Assembly (NCBI GenBank): GCA_964649845.1
Contig: CAZYSS010000021.1
Span: forward strand, 1-24,105
Length of the DNA stretch: 24,105 nucleotides
Source: RGIG3102 sp964649845
GTDB lineage: Bacteria; Bacillota; Clostridia; Oscillospirales; Ruminococcaceae
Reading direction: 5' to 3'
The notes beneath the pieces are model-generated. The model saw only the letters and a program-made list of their open reading frames with translations, was not told the origin of the DNA and made no database searches. Below are positions 7,789 through 14,851 of the stretch, in pieces. Positions within the stretch are counted from its first letter, which is position 1; every line of letters starts with the position of its first letter. The position numbers were made by a program, and so were the translations under genes.

Positions 7789-8289
7789 TTAATCCCGATA
7801 TTTAGCCAGGATAGCATCCAGTTCGCTGCCGTCTTCTTTTACACGGCCGTAAACATCTTCGTTAACTGTGAATACAGGTGCAAGACCGCAAGCACCGATA
7901 CAACGGGATGCTTCCAGAGAGAATTTACCATCCAACTGGCAGTCGCCGTTCTGGATACCAAGTTTTTCTTCCAGTTTTTCAAGGATTTTGCCGCTGCCTT
8001 TTACGTAGCAAGCTGTACCCAGACAAACTGCGATTTTGTATCTGCCTTTTGGAGAAAGGGAGAACTGTGCATAGAATGTAGCAATGCCGTAGATTTCTTC
8101 CAGGCTTCTGCCTGTGCCCTCGGCAACAATTCTCAACACTTCAACAGGCAGGTAGCCATAAATTTCCTGAGCGTACTGCAGGGCTGGCATAGCTGCACCA
8201 GGTTTTTTGCCATTTTCATCCAGCCATGCTCTGAGCTGTGCTTCCTGCTCAGGTGTGCCGGAGAATGGCAGTTTTGAAATTTTTTTCAT
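7789..8289 (-). CDS. hydC: NADH-linked hydrogenase subunit HydC (NuoE-like)
   Basis: Small subunit of the trimeric hydrogenase, 166 residues, as expected for the NuoE/HndA family. An N-terminal helical bundle (MPALQYAQEIYGYLPVEVLRIVA) is followed by a thioredoxin-like [2Fe-2S] domain with ligands C89 and C94 (VCLGTACYVKG) and C130 and C134 (EASRCIGACGLAP). The complete C-x4-C...C-x3-C pattern is present, so the cluster should be functional. It would relay electrons next to the FMN of HydB. First gene of the minus-strand operon, with a strong AGGAGG site before the ATG and a divergent regulatory region of about 356 bases upstream. Confidence 0.95.
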   Translation of the reverse strand: MKKISKLPFSGTPEQEAQLRAWLDENGKKPGAAMPALQYAQEIYGYLPVEVLRIVAEGTGRSLEEIYGIATFYAQFSLSPKGRYKIAVCLGTACYVKGSGKILEKLEEKLGIQNGDCQLDGKFSLEASRCIGACGLAPVFTVNEDVYGRVKEDGSELDAILAKYRD

Positions 8290-8366
8290 ATTATCCTCCT
8301 GTAAATTTGCCGCCCGTCAACAACAGTCAACAGGGCATACAAAAATTGCCGTAGTTATACATATAA

Positions 8367-8375
8367 ATTATACCA
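8367..8375 (-). promoter_or_regulatory. Extended -10 promoter of the hydrogenase operon
   Basis: On the minus strand TGGTATAAT ends at 8367, a TGn-extended perfect -10 box. No good -35 box lies 17 bases upstream, which fits a promoter relying on the extended -10 or on an activator. It leaves a leader of about 70 bases before hydC. Confidence 0.5.
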
Positions 8376-8509
8376 CAATGAATATTATTTTATCTATAGC
8401 TTTTCTGTGCAAATTATTGTTTTTTTATGCTATTTTCAAAATTTCTACAGTTTGTCAAAAAATAAACTACATTTATATGGAAAATTTATATGTTATTTAT
8501 AAAAATATG

Positions 8510-8518
8510 TGATATAAT
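8510..8518 (+). promoter_or_regulatory. Extended -10 promoter of the DRTGG/sensory cluster
   Basis: TGATATAAT gives a TGn-extended perfect -10 hexamer (8513-8518) with a poor -35 box. The leader to the ATG at 8646 would be about 120 bases and would include the dyads at 8548-8561 and 8572-8619. Confidence 0.5.
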
Positions 8519-8571
8519 AATACCATATATGGATAATTTCTACAATATTTTATCGATAAAAAGTTAGATAT

Positions 8572-8619
8572 GGAACAAAATTTTGTCCCGGATTTTTTGT
8601 GTGATATCAGACGGGACAA
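8572..8619 (+). promoter_or_regulatory. Three-arm dyad in the leader of the sensory cluster
   Basis: GGAACAAAA at 8572-8580 is followed directly by TTTTGTCCCG (8581-8590), and CGGGACAA recurs at 8612-8619. The middle arm can pair with either neighbour, with one mismatch on the left and perfectly over 8 bases on the right. It could be a protein operator with spaced half-sites or an RNA switch just upstream of the ribosome site AAGGAG. Confidence 0.45.
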
Positions 8620-8645
8620 TTTATATAAAAAGGAGTTACGTTACT

Positions 8646-8987
8646 ATGAAAATCAAAGACATTGCACAGTTGCTGGGCGCTGAAATACTGACCCCTGAAA
8701 TCAGCGTGGAAACAGAGGTACACACTGCCTGCGGCAGTGATATGATGAGCGACGTTCTGGCATATGTAAAAGACCAGGCTGTTCTTGTTACAGGGCTGAA
8801 CAATCCACAGGTTATCCGCACTGCCGATATGATGGACATGGTGTGCGTAGTGTATGTGCGCGGCAAAAGACCTGATGCACTTTCACTGGAACTGGCAAGG
8901 GAAAGCAACATCTGTGTGCTGACAACAAAAACACCTATGTTTGCCTGCTGTGGCATTCTGTATGAAAACGGGCTGAGAGGTGCATAA
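8646..8987 (+). CDS. DRTGG domain-containing protein
   Basis: A 113-residue stand-alone DRTGG-type domain, the fold that also occurs in phosphotransacetylase and near HPr-kinase-like proteins. Small proteins of this kind (MKIKDIAQLLGAEILT..., with ACGSDMMSDVLAYV and TGLNNPQVIRTADMMD) commonly sit next to clostridial and Thermotoga-type [FeFe] hydrogenase genes. The C-terminal FACCGILYENGL motif recurs in the shorter paralogue at 10787. I chose the ATG at 8646 because AAGGAG lies about 11 bases ahead and the homologous N-terminus starts there; an earlier in-frame start at 8583 would fall in the leader dyad. A ligand-sensing or regulatory role is inferred. First gene of the divergent cluster; the next gene begins 2 bases after its stop. 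Confidence 0.85.
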   Translation: MKIKDIAQLLGAEILTPEISVETEVHTACGSDMMSDVLAYVKDQAVLVTGLNNPQVIRTADMMDMVCVVYVRGKRPDALSLELARESNICVLTTKTPMFACCGILYENGLRGA

Positions 8988-8988
8988 C

Positions 8989-9411
8989 GTGGAAGTAATC
9001 AAATATACATATACCGTACCCGGTGACGATTTTACCTCAGCGGGGCAGGCTTCCACTGACCTGAAGAAAAAGCTGAAGGTTATGGGGGTGGACTCCAGAA
9101 GCCTGCGCAATATAAATATCAGCCTGTATGAAGGCGAAATCAATCTGGCTATCCACGCCGGCGGTGGTGAAATCACAGTGCTGGTTTACCCTGACAAAGT
9201 GGAAATGTATCTGGACGACAACGGCCCGGGTATTGAAAATATTGAACTGGCAATGACTGAAGGCTATTCAGGTGCCAGTGACGCAGTGCGCTCCCTGGGC
9301 TTTGGCGCAGGTATGGGTCTGCCTAATATGAAAAAATATGCAGATGAATTTGAAATCAGTTCTGTTGTGGGTGAAGGCACCCACATCAAAATGACAGTGT
9401 ATCTGCAATAA
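8989..9411 (+). CDS. RsbW-like ATP-binding protein (anti-sigma-type GHKL ATPase)
   Basis: A 140-residue single-domain GHKL ATPase resembling anti-sigma factor/serine kinase proteins of the RsbW/SpoIIAB type. Visible motifs are LRNINISLYEGEINLAIHAGG (N-box region, with Asn and Glu), DDNGPGIENIELAM (G1-box DxGxG) and SLGFGAGMGLPNMKKYAD (G2-box), then GEGTHIKMTV. I chose GTG at 8989 because GAGG lies 8 bases before it; GTG at 8980 is also in frame but its ribosome site would overlap. The gene starts 2 bases after the DRTGG stop and precedes the sensory hydrogenase homologue. By family it should bind a partner protein in an ATP-dependent way; whether that partner is a sigma factor is unknown. Confidence 0.88.
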   Translation: MEVIKYTYTVPGDDFTSAGQASTDLKKKLKVMGVDSRSLRNINISLYEGEINLAIHAGGGEITVLVYPDKVEMYLDDNGPGIENIELAMTEGYSGASDAVRSLGFGAGMGLPNMKKYADEFEISSVVGEGTHIKMTVYLQ

Positions 9412-9458
9412 AAAATTTAAAGGTAAATCGATAAATTTTTATTCTTATTTGGGACTAT

Positions 9459-9490
9459 GATATAAATTGCGCCTGCAGACATACTGCAGG
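9459..9490 (+). promoter_or_regulatory. Hairpin and possible internal promoter before the sensory hydrogenase gene
   Basis: The stem CCTGCAG/CTGCAGG (9472-9478, 9484-9490) with a 5-base ACATA loop ends 3 bases before the ribosome site GGAGGG. An extended -10-like TGATATAAAT lies just upstream (about 9458-9467). The pair could set expression of this gene apart from the two genes before it. Confidence 0.4.
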
Positions 9491-9507
9491 TATGGAGGGA
9501 AAGGACG

Positions 9508-10776
9508 GTGAGCACTTTGTCAGGCAAATATACACATTCAGTAACTCTGGATAAGGATTTGTGTCAGGGTTGCATCAACTGTATCAAAAGATGCCCTACA
9601 GAGGCTATCCGCGTGCGCGACGGCAAGGCAAGAATCCTGAGCCGGCGCTGTATTGACTGCGGCGAATGTATCCGCGTGTGTCCGCACCACGCAAAAAAAG
9701 TAGTACATAATGTACTGAGTGACTATGACCACTTCAAGCATCTGGTGGCACTGCCTGCCCCAAGCCTGTATGCACAGTTCAACAACCTGACAGACACAGA
9801 GACAGTGCTGGCAGGTTTGCTTGACATAGGTTTTGACAGCTTTTATGAGGTTGCACGGGCTGCCGAGCTGGTAAGCGACGCCACAAGAATGCTGATGGAC
9901 AAACTGCCAAAACCTGTGATTTCTTCCGCCTGCCCTGCTGTAGTGAGGCTGATTAAAAAACGCTTTCCTGAACTGGTGGACCACGTGCTGCCACTGGTAT
10001 CTCCAATGGAACTGGCTGCCCGTCTGGCAAAAAAGGAAGTCATGGGAAAAACAGGTCTGACAGAAGAAGAAATAGGTTGCATCTTTATCTCCCCTTGCCC
10101 TGCAAAAATAACAGAGATAAACAACCCTACAGGCAGCGGCAAAAGCTATGTAGACGGCTCTGTAGCGATGAAAGACGTATATCCTCTGCTGCTGAGCGCT
10201 ATGAAAAATCCATCCAGAACAGTGGACGCTTCTGCCGGCAGAATAGGCATAAGCTGGGCCAGCGGCGGCGGTGAAAGTGCAGGGCTGGTAACTGTGGAAA
10301 ACTATCTGGCCTGCGACGGCATAGAAAATGTCATAAAAGTTCTCAACGATCTGGAGGATGGCAAGTTCCACAATCTGGACTTTGTTGAACTGAACGCCTG
10401 CCCTGGCGGCTGTGTTGGCGGTGTGCTGACGGTGGAAAATCCGTTTATTGCCAAAACAAAGCTGAAGGCCATACGCAAATATCTGCCTGTGTCTATGAAC
10501 AAGCTGGAAAACAGTATCCCACACGATATGCTGTGGGACACAGAACTTGTGTACAACCCTGTATTTGAACTGCAGGGCGACAGAATAGAGCGTTTCCAGA
10601 AAATCAGCGAAATGGAAAAACTGCTGAACACCCTGCCAGGACTGGACTGCGGATTCTGCGGTGCGCCGACCTGCCGGTGCTTTGCCGATGACGTTATCCG
10701 CGGATACGCAAAGAGAAAAGACTGCGTGGTTATTATGAGAAGACAGCTGGATAAAATCAAATCTGCGCTGGAATAG
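9508..10776 (+). CDS. Sensory-type [FeFe]-hydrogenase homologue with three [4Fe-4S] domains
   Basis: A 422-residue protein with H-cluster domain but not the layout of a bulk H2 producer. N-terminus: two ferredoxin clusters (C19/22/25/29, C48/51/54/58). The H-domain spans about 75-330: L1 reads SSACPA (A141, C142) instead of TSCCPGW, L2 is SPCPAKITE (C197), and L3 is ELNACPGGCVGG (C298, C302). All four presumed H-cluster cysteine ligands are present, but Ala replaces the proton-shuttle Cys, as reported for sensory hydrogenases. C-terminus: a third [4Fe-4S] motif DCGFCGAPTCRCF...C (C381, C384, C389, C406), of the Fes/RnfB type. The GTG start has GGAGGG 8 bases ahead. Flanked by ATPase and DRTGG genes, it is probably an H2/redox sensor rather than a catalyst; this is inference. 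Confidence 0.88.
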   Translation: MSTLSGKYTHSVTLDKDLCQGCINCIKRCPTEAIRVRDGKARILSRRCIDCGECIRVCPHHAKKVVHNVLSDYDHFKHLVALPAPSLYAQFNNLTDTETVLAGLLDIGFDSFYEVARAAELVSDATRMLMDKLPKPVISSACPAVVRLIKKRFPELVDHVLPLVSPMELAARLAKKEVMGKTGLTEEEIGCIFISPCPAKITEINNPTGSGKSYVDGSVAMKDVYPLLLSAMKNPSRTVDASAGRIGISWASGGGESAGLVTVENYLACDGIENVIKVLNDLEDGKFHNLDFVELNACPGGCVGGVLTVENPFIAKTKLKAIRKYLPVSMNKLENSIPHDMLWDTELVYNPVFELQGDRIERFQKISEMEKLLNTLPGLDCGFCGAPTCRCFADDVIRGYAKRKDCVVIMRRQLDKIKSALE

Positions 10777-10786
10777 GAGTTTACAT

Positions 10787-11113
10787 ATGACAGTTTCTGA
10801 ATTCTGTGAAAAATACAACCTTACACTTTTGTCAAAAGGTGAGGACAGGGAAATTGAAGGCGGCTTTGCCGGAGACCTGCACAGCTGGGCAATGGCAAAT
10901 GCCCACGAAAATTATCTTTGGTTTACAATTATGGGCAATATAAACACAGTGGCTGTTGCCAGCCTGAACGATGTGGCCGGGGTGGTACTGTGTCAGAACA
11001 GCCCTATGAACCAACAGGCACTGGAAAAAGCCATTGAAGAAGGTATTACAATTTATAAAACAGATAAATCAATGTTTGAAATGTGTGGGTTGCTGTATAA
11101 TGAGCTGAAATGA
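10787..11113 (+). CDS. Second DRTGG-like small protein
   Basis: A 108-residue protein paralogous in layout to the one at 8646: an N-terminal MTVSEFCEKYNLTLLS segment, a central hydrophobic core (NTVAVASLNDVAGVVLCQ) and the shared C-terminal ending MFEMCGLLYNELK, comparable to MFACCGILYENGL in the other protein. Proteins like this are often labelled serine-kinase or HPr-kinase-N-domain-like, but no P-loop or catalytic residues are visible, so I would not call it a kinase. TAGGAGT lies before the ATG, and it starts 10 bases after the sensory hydrogenase stop, so the two are co-translated. A partner or adaptor role in the sensing cluster is inferred. Confidence 0.8.
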   Translation: MTVSEFCEKYNLTLLSKGEDREIEGGFAGDLHSWAMANAHENYLWFTIMGNINTVAVASLNDVAGVVLCQNSPMNQQALEKAIEEGITIYKTDKSMFEMCGLLYNELK

Positions 11114-11153
11114 CAGATTGTTCTGTATTTTACAAAAAAGCACCATTTTCCGC

Positions 11154-11180
11154 GGGCGATTCATGAATCGCCCCTACGCG
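11154..11180 (+). repeat. Solo RAYT-type hairpin within the sensory operon
   Basis: The stem GGGCGATTC/GAATCGCCC around ATG is followed by CCTACGCG. It differs by one base from the hairpins inside the broken RAYT gene at 19579-20073. It sits alone between the second DRTGG gene and the PHP gene, and may form an mRNA hairpin that affects message stability or read-through. Confidence 0.8.
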
Positions 11181-11223
11181 TTATACACATTATTTCTCTG
11201 CACCAAAAGAAAGGAGTCATAAA

Positions 11224-11943
11224 ATGTTATATGATTTACATATTCATTCCTGTCTGTCCCCTTGTGGGGATGACGAAATGACACCAAACAACATATGCGG
11301 TATGGCTCATCTGGCAGGGCTGGAGGTTATTGCCGTTACAGACCACAACGCCGCGGCAAATCTGCCTGCGGTGAAAAAGGTGGCAGATGCTTTTGGCATT
11401 ATACTGATACCGGGCATAGAGATGTGCACCGCCGAAGACATACATCTGCTGTGCTATTTTGAAACGGTGGAACGCTGTCTTGAATTCGAAAAAATTGTAC
11501 TGGACAGCCTGCCGCCGATAAAAAACAAAAAAGCAATTTACGGCAACCAGCTTATACGCAACGAAGATGATGAAATCATCGGGGAGTACGAGCCGCTGCT
11601 GATAATAGGTTCGTCATACAATCTGTGGGACGCTGTAAACCTGTGTCATCAGATGGGCGGCGTGGCAGTGTATGCCCATATTGACAAAAACAGCTTTTCT
11701 GCATTGAGCGTACTGGGTATGTTGCCGCCGGAAATAGATATTGACGGCGTGGAAATCTATGACCTGGCCAACAGGCCAAAGCTGATAGCCCAGGGGCTGA
11801 TTACAGACCGGACGCCGTATATGTCCAACTCTGACGCACATTATCTGGAATACATAGGCGAAAGAGAAGAACATCTTTCCAAAGACCACCCTCTGTGGGA
11901 AATGGTGAAAAAACTGCATTATGAGAAATTACAGACAGAATAG
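11224..11943 (+). CDS. PHP domain metal-dependent phosphoesterase
   Basis: A 239-residue PHP-superfamily protein, expected to be a metal-dependent phosphoesterase in the cytosol. Metal-binding motifs are in family order: HIHS at the N-terminus (H6, H8), VTDHNAA (about 38-44), PGIEMCT, the internal AVYAHIDK and NSDAHYLE near the C-terminus. It is about the length of trpH/YciV-like PHP proteins and lacks a polymerase domain. GGAGT precedes the ATG. PHP proteins accompany hydrogenase gene clusters in several Clostridia and Thermotogales, so a role in nucleotide-signal turnover for the cluster is plausible but unproven. It is 110 bases behind the DRTGG-like gene, with a solo hairpin between; a terminator overlaps its end. 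Confidence 0.9.
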   Translation: MLYDLHIHSCLSPCGDDEMTPNNICGMAHLAGLEVIAVTDHNAAANLPAVKKVADAFGIILIPGIEMCTAEDIHLLCYFETVERCLEFEKIVLDSLPPIKNKKAIYGNQLIRNEDDEIIGEYEPLLIIGSSYNLWDAVNLCHQMGGVAVYAHIDKNSFSALSVLGMLPPEIDIDGVEIYDLANRPKLIAQGLITDRTPYMSNSDAHYLEYIGEREEHLSKDHPLWEMVKKLHYEKLQTE

Positions 11944-11968
11944 ATCAGCCGGCTGTTCTGTCTTTTTG
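11931..11968 (+). terminator. Terminator overlapping the PHP stop codon
   Basis: AGACAGAATAG (11933-11943, containing the stop codon) pairs with CTGTTCTGTCT (11953-11963), one mismatch, and is followed by TTTTT. It closes the plus-strand sensory cluster. Confidence 0.7.
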
Positions 11969-12046
11969 TATATCTGCAGCTTTACACTGCACAGCTACAG
12001 AGGCAGGCTGTAAAGAAATATATTGAATTTTCGTAATATATATCAA

Positions 12047-12075
12047 TTGACTGTATAACCAAAATATTTTAAAAT
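12047..12075 (+). promoter_or_regulatory. Predicted promoter of the nucleoside hydrolase gene
   Basis: TTGACT (12047-12052) and TAAAAT (12070-12075) are 17 bases apart, about 43 bases before the ATG. The gene therefore appears to be transcribed separately from the sensory cluster. Confidence 0.55.
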
Positions 12076-12118
12076 TTAAATAAGACATTATGCGAATTTT
12101 CTGAAAAGGAGAACCACT

Positions 12119-13090
12119 ATGAGAAAAATTATTCTTGACGTTGATACCGGCACTGATGACGCCATTGCCATAATGTGCGCTCTGGCAGCCGAAGAACTGG
12201 ATGTTGTTGCCATATGTTCTGTAAACGGCAACCGCGGTATCACATATACAACAGAAAACACACTGCGTCTGCTGGAATATCTGGGCAGGGAAGATGTGCC
12301 TGTGTACAGAGGCGCCACACTGCCTATGGTATCCACACTTCCTGCATGGAGAAGACCGGAAGTGCCTTACGGCGGCAAAGAATTCCGCGAACAGGAAATT
12401 CACGGCGACTGGCTGGAACTGCCACCAAGCGTGAACAAAAAAGCAGAAGAAATGGATGCTGTTTCTTTCTATCTGAAAACCTTGTCTGAAACCAAAGAAA
12501 AACTGACAATCGTGCCTGTTGGTCCGCTGACAAACCTGGCACTGGCATTCAGGGTAAAACCTGAAATTGTGGAAAACATTGAAGAAATTGTTATCATGGG
12601 TGCTGCATACGCCCACGGCAACAAGACAGCTGCCGCTGAATTCAACTGGTGGTGTGACCCTGAAGCTGCAAAAATTGTTATGGACTGCGGCGCAAAAATC
12701 ACAATCATCCCTCTGGACGCAACACACAAAGCCTGTGTAAAAGGCAGTGAAGCAGATGAAATTCTGGCAGGAGGCACAAAAGCCTGTATTGCAGCTGCTG
12801 ATATGATCAAACAGCGTATCCGCGGTTACTCCACATTCCAGCCGATGGGTGACGATATGGCACCTGTACACGATGCTCTGGCAGTTCTCTATCTGCTGGA
12901 CAAGGAAGTGTGTGAAGATGTGCGCCCTATGTATGTTGACGTGGACTTTGGCGGCGGCAACTCTGACGGTATGTCTATCGTTGATGTGGACAAACGCTAC
13001 TACGACAAAGAACCTAACTGCGAATTTGCATTCAGCGCCAACAGGGAAAAATTTGTTGCATTGCTGACAAAACTGCTTAAAGCAAAATAA
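12119..13090 (+). CDS. Inosine-uridine-preferring nucleoside hydrolase family protein
   Basis: A 323-residue cytosolic N-ribohydrolase that splits ribonucleosides into base and ribose for salvage. The Ca2+/ribose site DVDTGTDDA is at residues 7-15 (D7, D9, D13, D14). The EFNWWCDPEAA segment (about 175-185) carries the conserved Asn, and the C-terminal VHDALAVLYLLD motif supplies D252. Length matches the family. AAAAGGAGA precedes the ATG. It has its own promoter and a bidirectional terminator behind it, so it is monocistronic. Specificity (purine, pyrimidine or ribonucleotide precursor) cannot be decided from sequence. Confidence 0.93.
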   Translation: MRKIILDVDTGTDDAIAIMCALAAEELDVVAICSVNGNRGITYTTENTLRLLEYLGREDVPVYRGATLPMVSTLPAWRRPEVPYGGKEFREQEIHGDWLELPPSVNKKAEEMDAVSFYLKTLSETKEKLTIVPVGPLTNLALAFRVKPEIVENIEEIVIMGAAYAHGNKTAAAEFNWWCDPEAAKIVMDCGAKITIIPLDATHKACVKGSEADEILAGGTKACIAAADMIKQRIRGYSTFQPMGDDMAPVHDALAVLYLLDKEVCEDVRPMYVDVDFGGGNSDGMSIVDVDKRYYDKEPNCEFAFSANREKFVALLTKLLKAK

Positions 13091-13099
13091 CGGAAAACA

Positions 13100-13131
13100 A
13101 GAAAGACAGGCGGTGTGCCTGTCTTTTTTTG
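13100..13131. terminator. Bidirectional terminator between iunH-like gene and nadE
   Basis: The perfect 10-bp stem AAAGACAGGC/GCCTGTCTTT with loop GGTGT is followed by TTTT on the plus side and has A-rich flanking for the minus side. It lies between two convergent genes and can end transcription from both. Confidence 0.85.
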
Positions 13132-13144
13132 TGATTTATAAATT

Positions 13145-14818
13145 TTATTTACCTAAAAAATGATTGAACACGCCCATTGATGAATCACTTGGTACAGAAC
13201 GGGTGCTGCCGTTCAGGTGAGCATGGGTGATGATAGCGCCTTCAGGTGCACAGCTGCGTTTGAACTGGCCTGTGATAAAGCGGCGGCAGAACATTTCTGC
13301 TTTTTCTCGCAGGTAGGTTGCACCAAATTCCCCTTCAAACACACAGCTGGCACGCTGTGCCATTTCAATAGGTGACAGTTTTGCCACCACAAAACAGTAC
13401 AGGAAAAAGTCTATCAGCTTATATGGGGCAAGAATTTCCTCTGTTTTCTGCAGTATTTCACCGCCGTGTGGCACCAGTTCAGGGCTGACAGGTATGTTGA
13501 GAATATCTGTAATCGGCTGTGCGGCAGATTTCAAATTGTCCATTTCAATTACATATGGCAGGATTGTGCGGATAACTGTTTTGGACAGGCTGCTGTTTAC
13601 ATTGTAGCTGGCCAGATGGTCGCCGCCATATGTTGAAAAACCAAGAGCTTCTTCGCTTAAATCCCCTGTACCTATCATAATGCCGCCTATGGCATTGGCA
13701 AGATTAAGGCCGTGGAGGGTTCTCATTCTGGCCTGTACATTTTCAAAGGTTACATCAGGGGTTTTGCCGTCGTGGCCTATATCCAGCAGGGCCTGGTGGG
13801 CGGATTTTGTAATATCAATCAGTTCAAATTTCAGTCCCAGGCTTTCCACCAGCTGCTGTGCCAGGCTTTTTGTGGTGTTTGATGTGCCAAAACCAGGCAT
13901 TGATATGGCGCGGATGCCGCTGCGGTCAACACCCATAAGGTCAAAGGCATTGGCTGTAACCAGCAGTGCAAGGGCACTGTCCAGACCGCCGCTGACTGCC
14001 ACCACCGCTTTTTTGCAGTTGATGTTGGACATACGGGCGGCAAGTGCCACACTCTGCAGGTGGAACAGGTCAAGACTGTATTCCTTTTCGTCCAGCTGAC
14101 AAGGAATAAGGGGATTCTGATTGAAGGCAAGGTCAAATTCCAGCTTTGGCAGATTATTCAGCATATCGCTGCCGCCTGTGGCTGTACCAACTTCAAACAC
14201 CTTGTCGCAATTTATATATTCGGGGAGGGTTGTGGTGAAAACTGTCTGCTGTCTGTCCATAAAGCTGACTGCAGGCAGATAAACATCAGGATGTGATGTA
14301 AAGCCCCAGCCGCCCAGGTTTGCAAAAACAGACCGGCCTGTGCCTGCCTGTACTGCCAGCATCAGGTCTTTCAGCAGCATACGGCCGCCTGCGATTACAG
14401 GTGCGCTTTCATTGAGGATAATGCAGTCCGCCTTTGTTTCTGCCGCTTTTTCACGCAGGGTGGCAGCAGATGAAAATGTGCAGAATTTTACTCCGTCAAT
14501 TTCAAAGCAGTCTGCAGGGTTGGTTTTGCCTCCGTAGCTGATTGTGTTCACAAATTCACCGCCACGGTAAAGGTCGGCAAGGATATGGATATCTGTATTT
14601 TCCTGTGCGAGTCTGTTCACGCTTTCCCCATAAAGTTGTGCAACATAGTGTGCATCTGCCAGTATTCCCAGCTGCACACCGGTCAGGAAGCCCTGTGGAA
14701 ACACCACCAGCTGTGCGCCCAGGTCCCTGGCTGTGTCAATTTCAGCCTGTGCACGGGCAAGGTTGTTTTTAATATCCAGCGGTTTTGATTTTACCGCTGC
14801 GGCATAAATTTTCAACAT
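13145..14818 (-). CDS. nadE: NAD+ synthetase with degenerate N-terminal glutaminase domain
   Basis: Last step of NAD synthesis: deamido-NAD plus ATP and ammonia to NAD. The C-terminal half has the synthetase signatures: ATP pyrophosphatase loop SGGLDSALALL (about 276-286), GTGDLSEEALGFSTYGGDH, ASYNVNSSLSKTVIR and the C-terminal KRSCAPEGAII. The N-terminal half is a nitrilase-type glutaminase but is altered. The first catalytic Glu is Gln (VVFPQGF, Q42), the segment that normally carries the catalytic Lys is largely missing, and ICED is replaced by FCTF. At 557 residues it is shorter than the usual roughly 630-680. It probably uses free ammonia or a partner glutaminase. GGGGTG precedes the ATG. 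It is divergent from the AsnC-type regulator. Confidence 0.9.
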   Translation of the reverse strand: MLKIYAAAVKSKPLDIKNNLARAQAEIDTARDLGAQLVVFPQGFLTGVQLGILADAHYVAQLYGESVNRLAQENTDIHILADLYRGGEFVNTISYGGKTNPADCFEIDGVKFCTFSSAATLREKAAETKADCIILNESAPVIAGGRMLLKDLMLAVQAGTGRSVFANLGGWGFTSHPDVYLPAVSFMDRQQTVFTTTLPEYINCDKVFEVGTATGGSDMLNNLPKLEFDLAFNQNPLIPCQLDEKEYSLDLFHLQSVALAARMSNINCKKAVVAVSGGLDSALALLVTANAFDLMGVDRSGIRAISMPGFGTSNTTKSLAQQLVESLGLKFELIDITKSAHQALLDIGHDGKTPDVTFENVQARMRTLHGLNLANAIGGIMIGTGDLSEEALGFSTYGGDHLASYNVNSSLSKTVIRTILPYVIEMDNLKSAAQPITDILNIPVSPELVPHGGEILQKTEEILAPYKLIDFFLYCFVVAKLSPIEMAQRASCVFEGEFGATYLREKAEMFCRRFITGQFKRSCAPEGAIITHAHLNGSTRSVPSDSSMGVFNHFLGK

Positions 14819-14851
14819 AAAATCACCCCATAGTCAAAAACTGTTTGTTTC

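Larger units (their letters stand above)
8290..8645. promoter_or_regulatory. Divergent control region between the hydrogenase operon and the sensory cluster
   Basis: A 356-base AT-rich region without a gene. It contains outward-facing promoters with extended -10 boxes, the perfect 14-base palindrome TTTTATCGATAAAA at 8548-8561, and a three-arm dyad at 8572-8619. I found no obvious Rex-type TTGTTAAnnnnTTAACAA site. Confidence 0.6.

Noticed and set aside
8290..8645. Rex (NADH/NAD) operator
   Set aside because: A Rex site would be expected at a hydrogenase promoter, but no TTGTTAA-type inverted repeat was found by eye.
9538..10818. 426-codon minus-strand frame opposite the sensory hydrogenase gene
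   Set aside because: Antisense shadow; the plus-strand product has complete iron-sulfur and H-cluster motifs.
11945..12871. 308-codon minus-strand frame opposite the nucleoside hydrolase
   Set aside because: Antisense shadow; the plus-strand gene has a promoter, ribosome site and family motifs.
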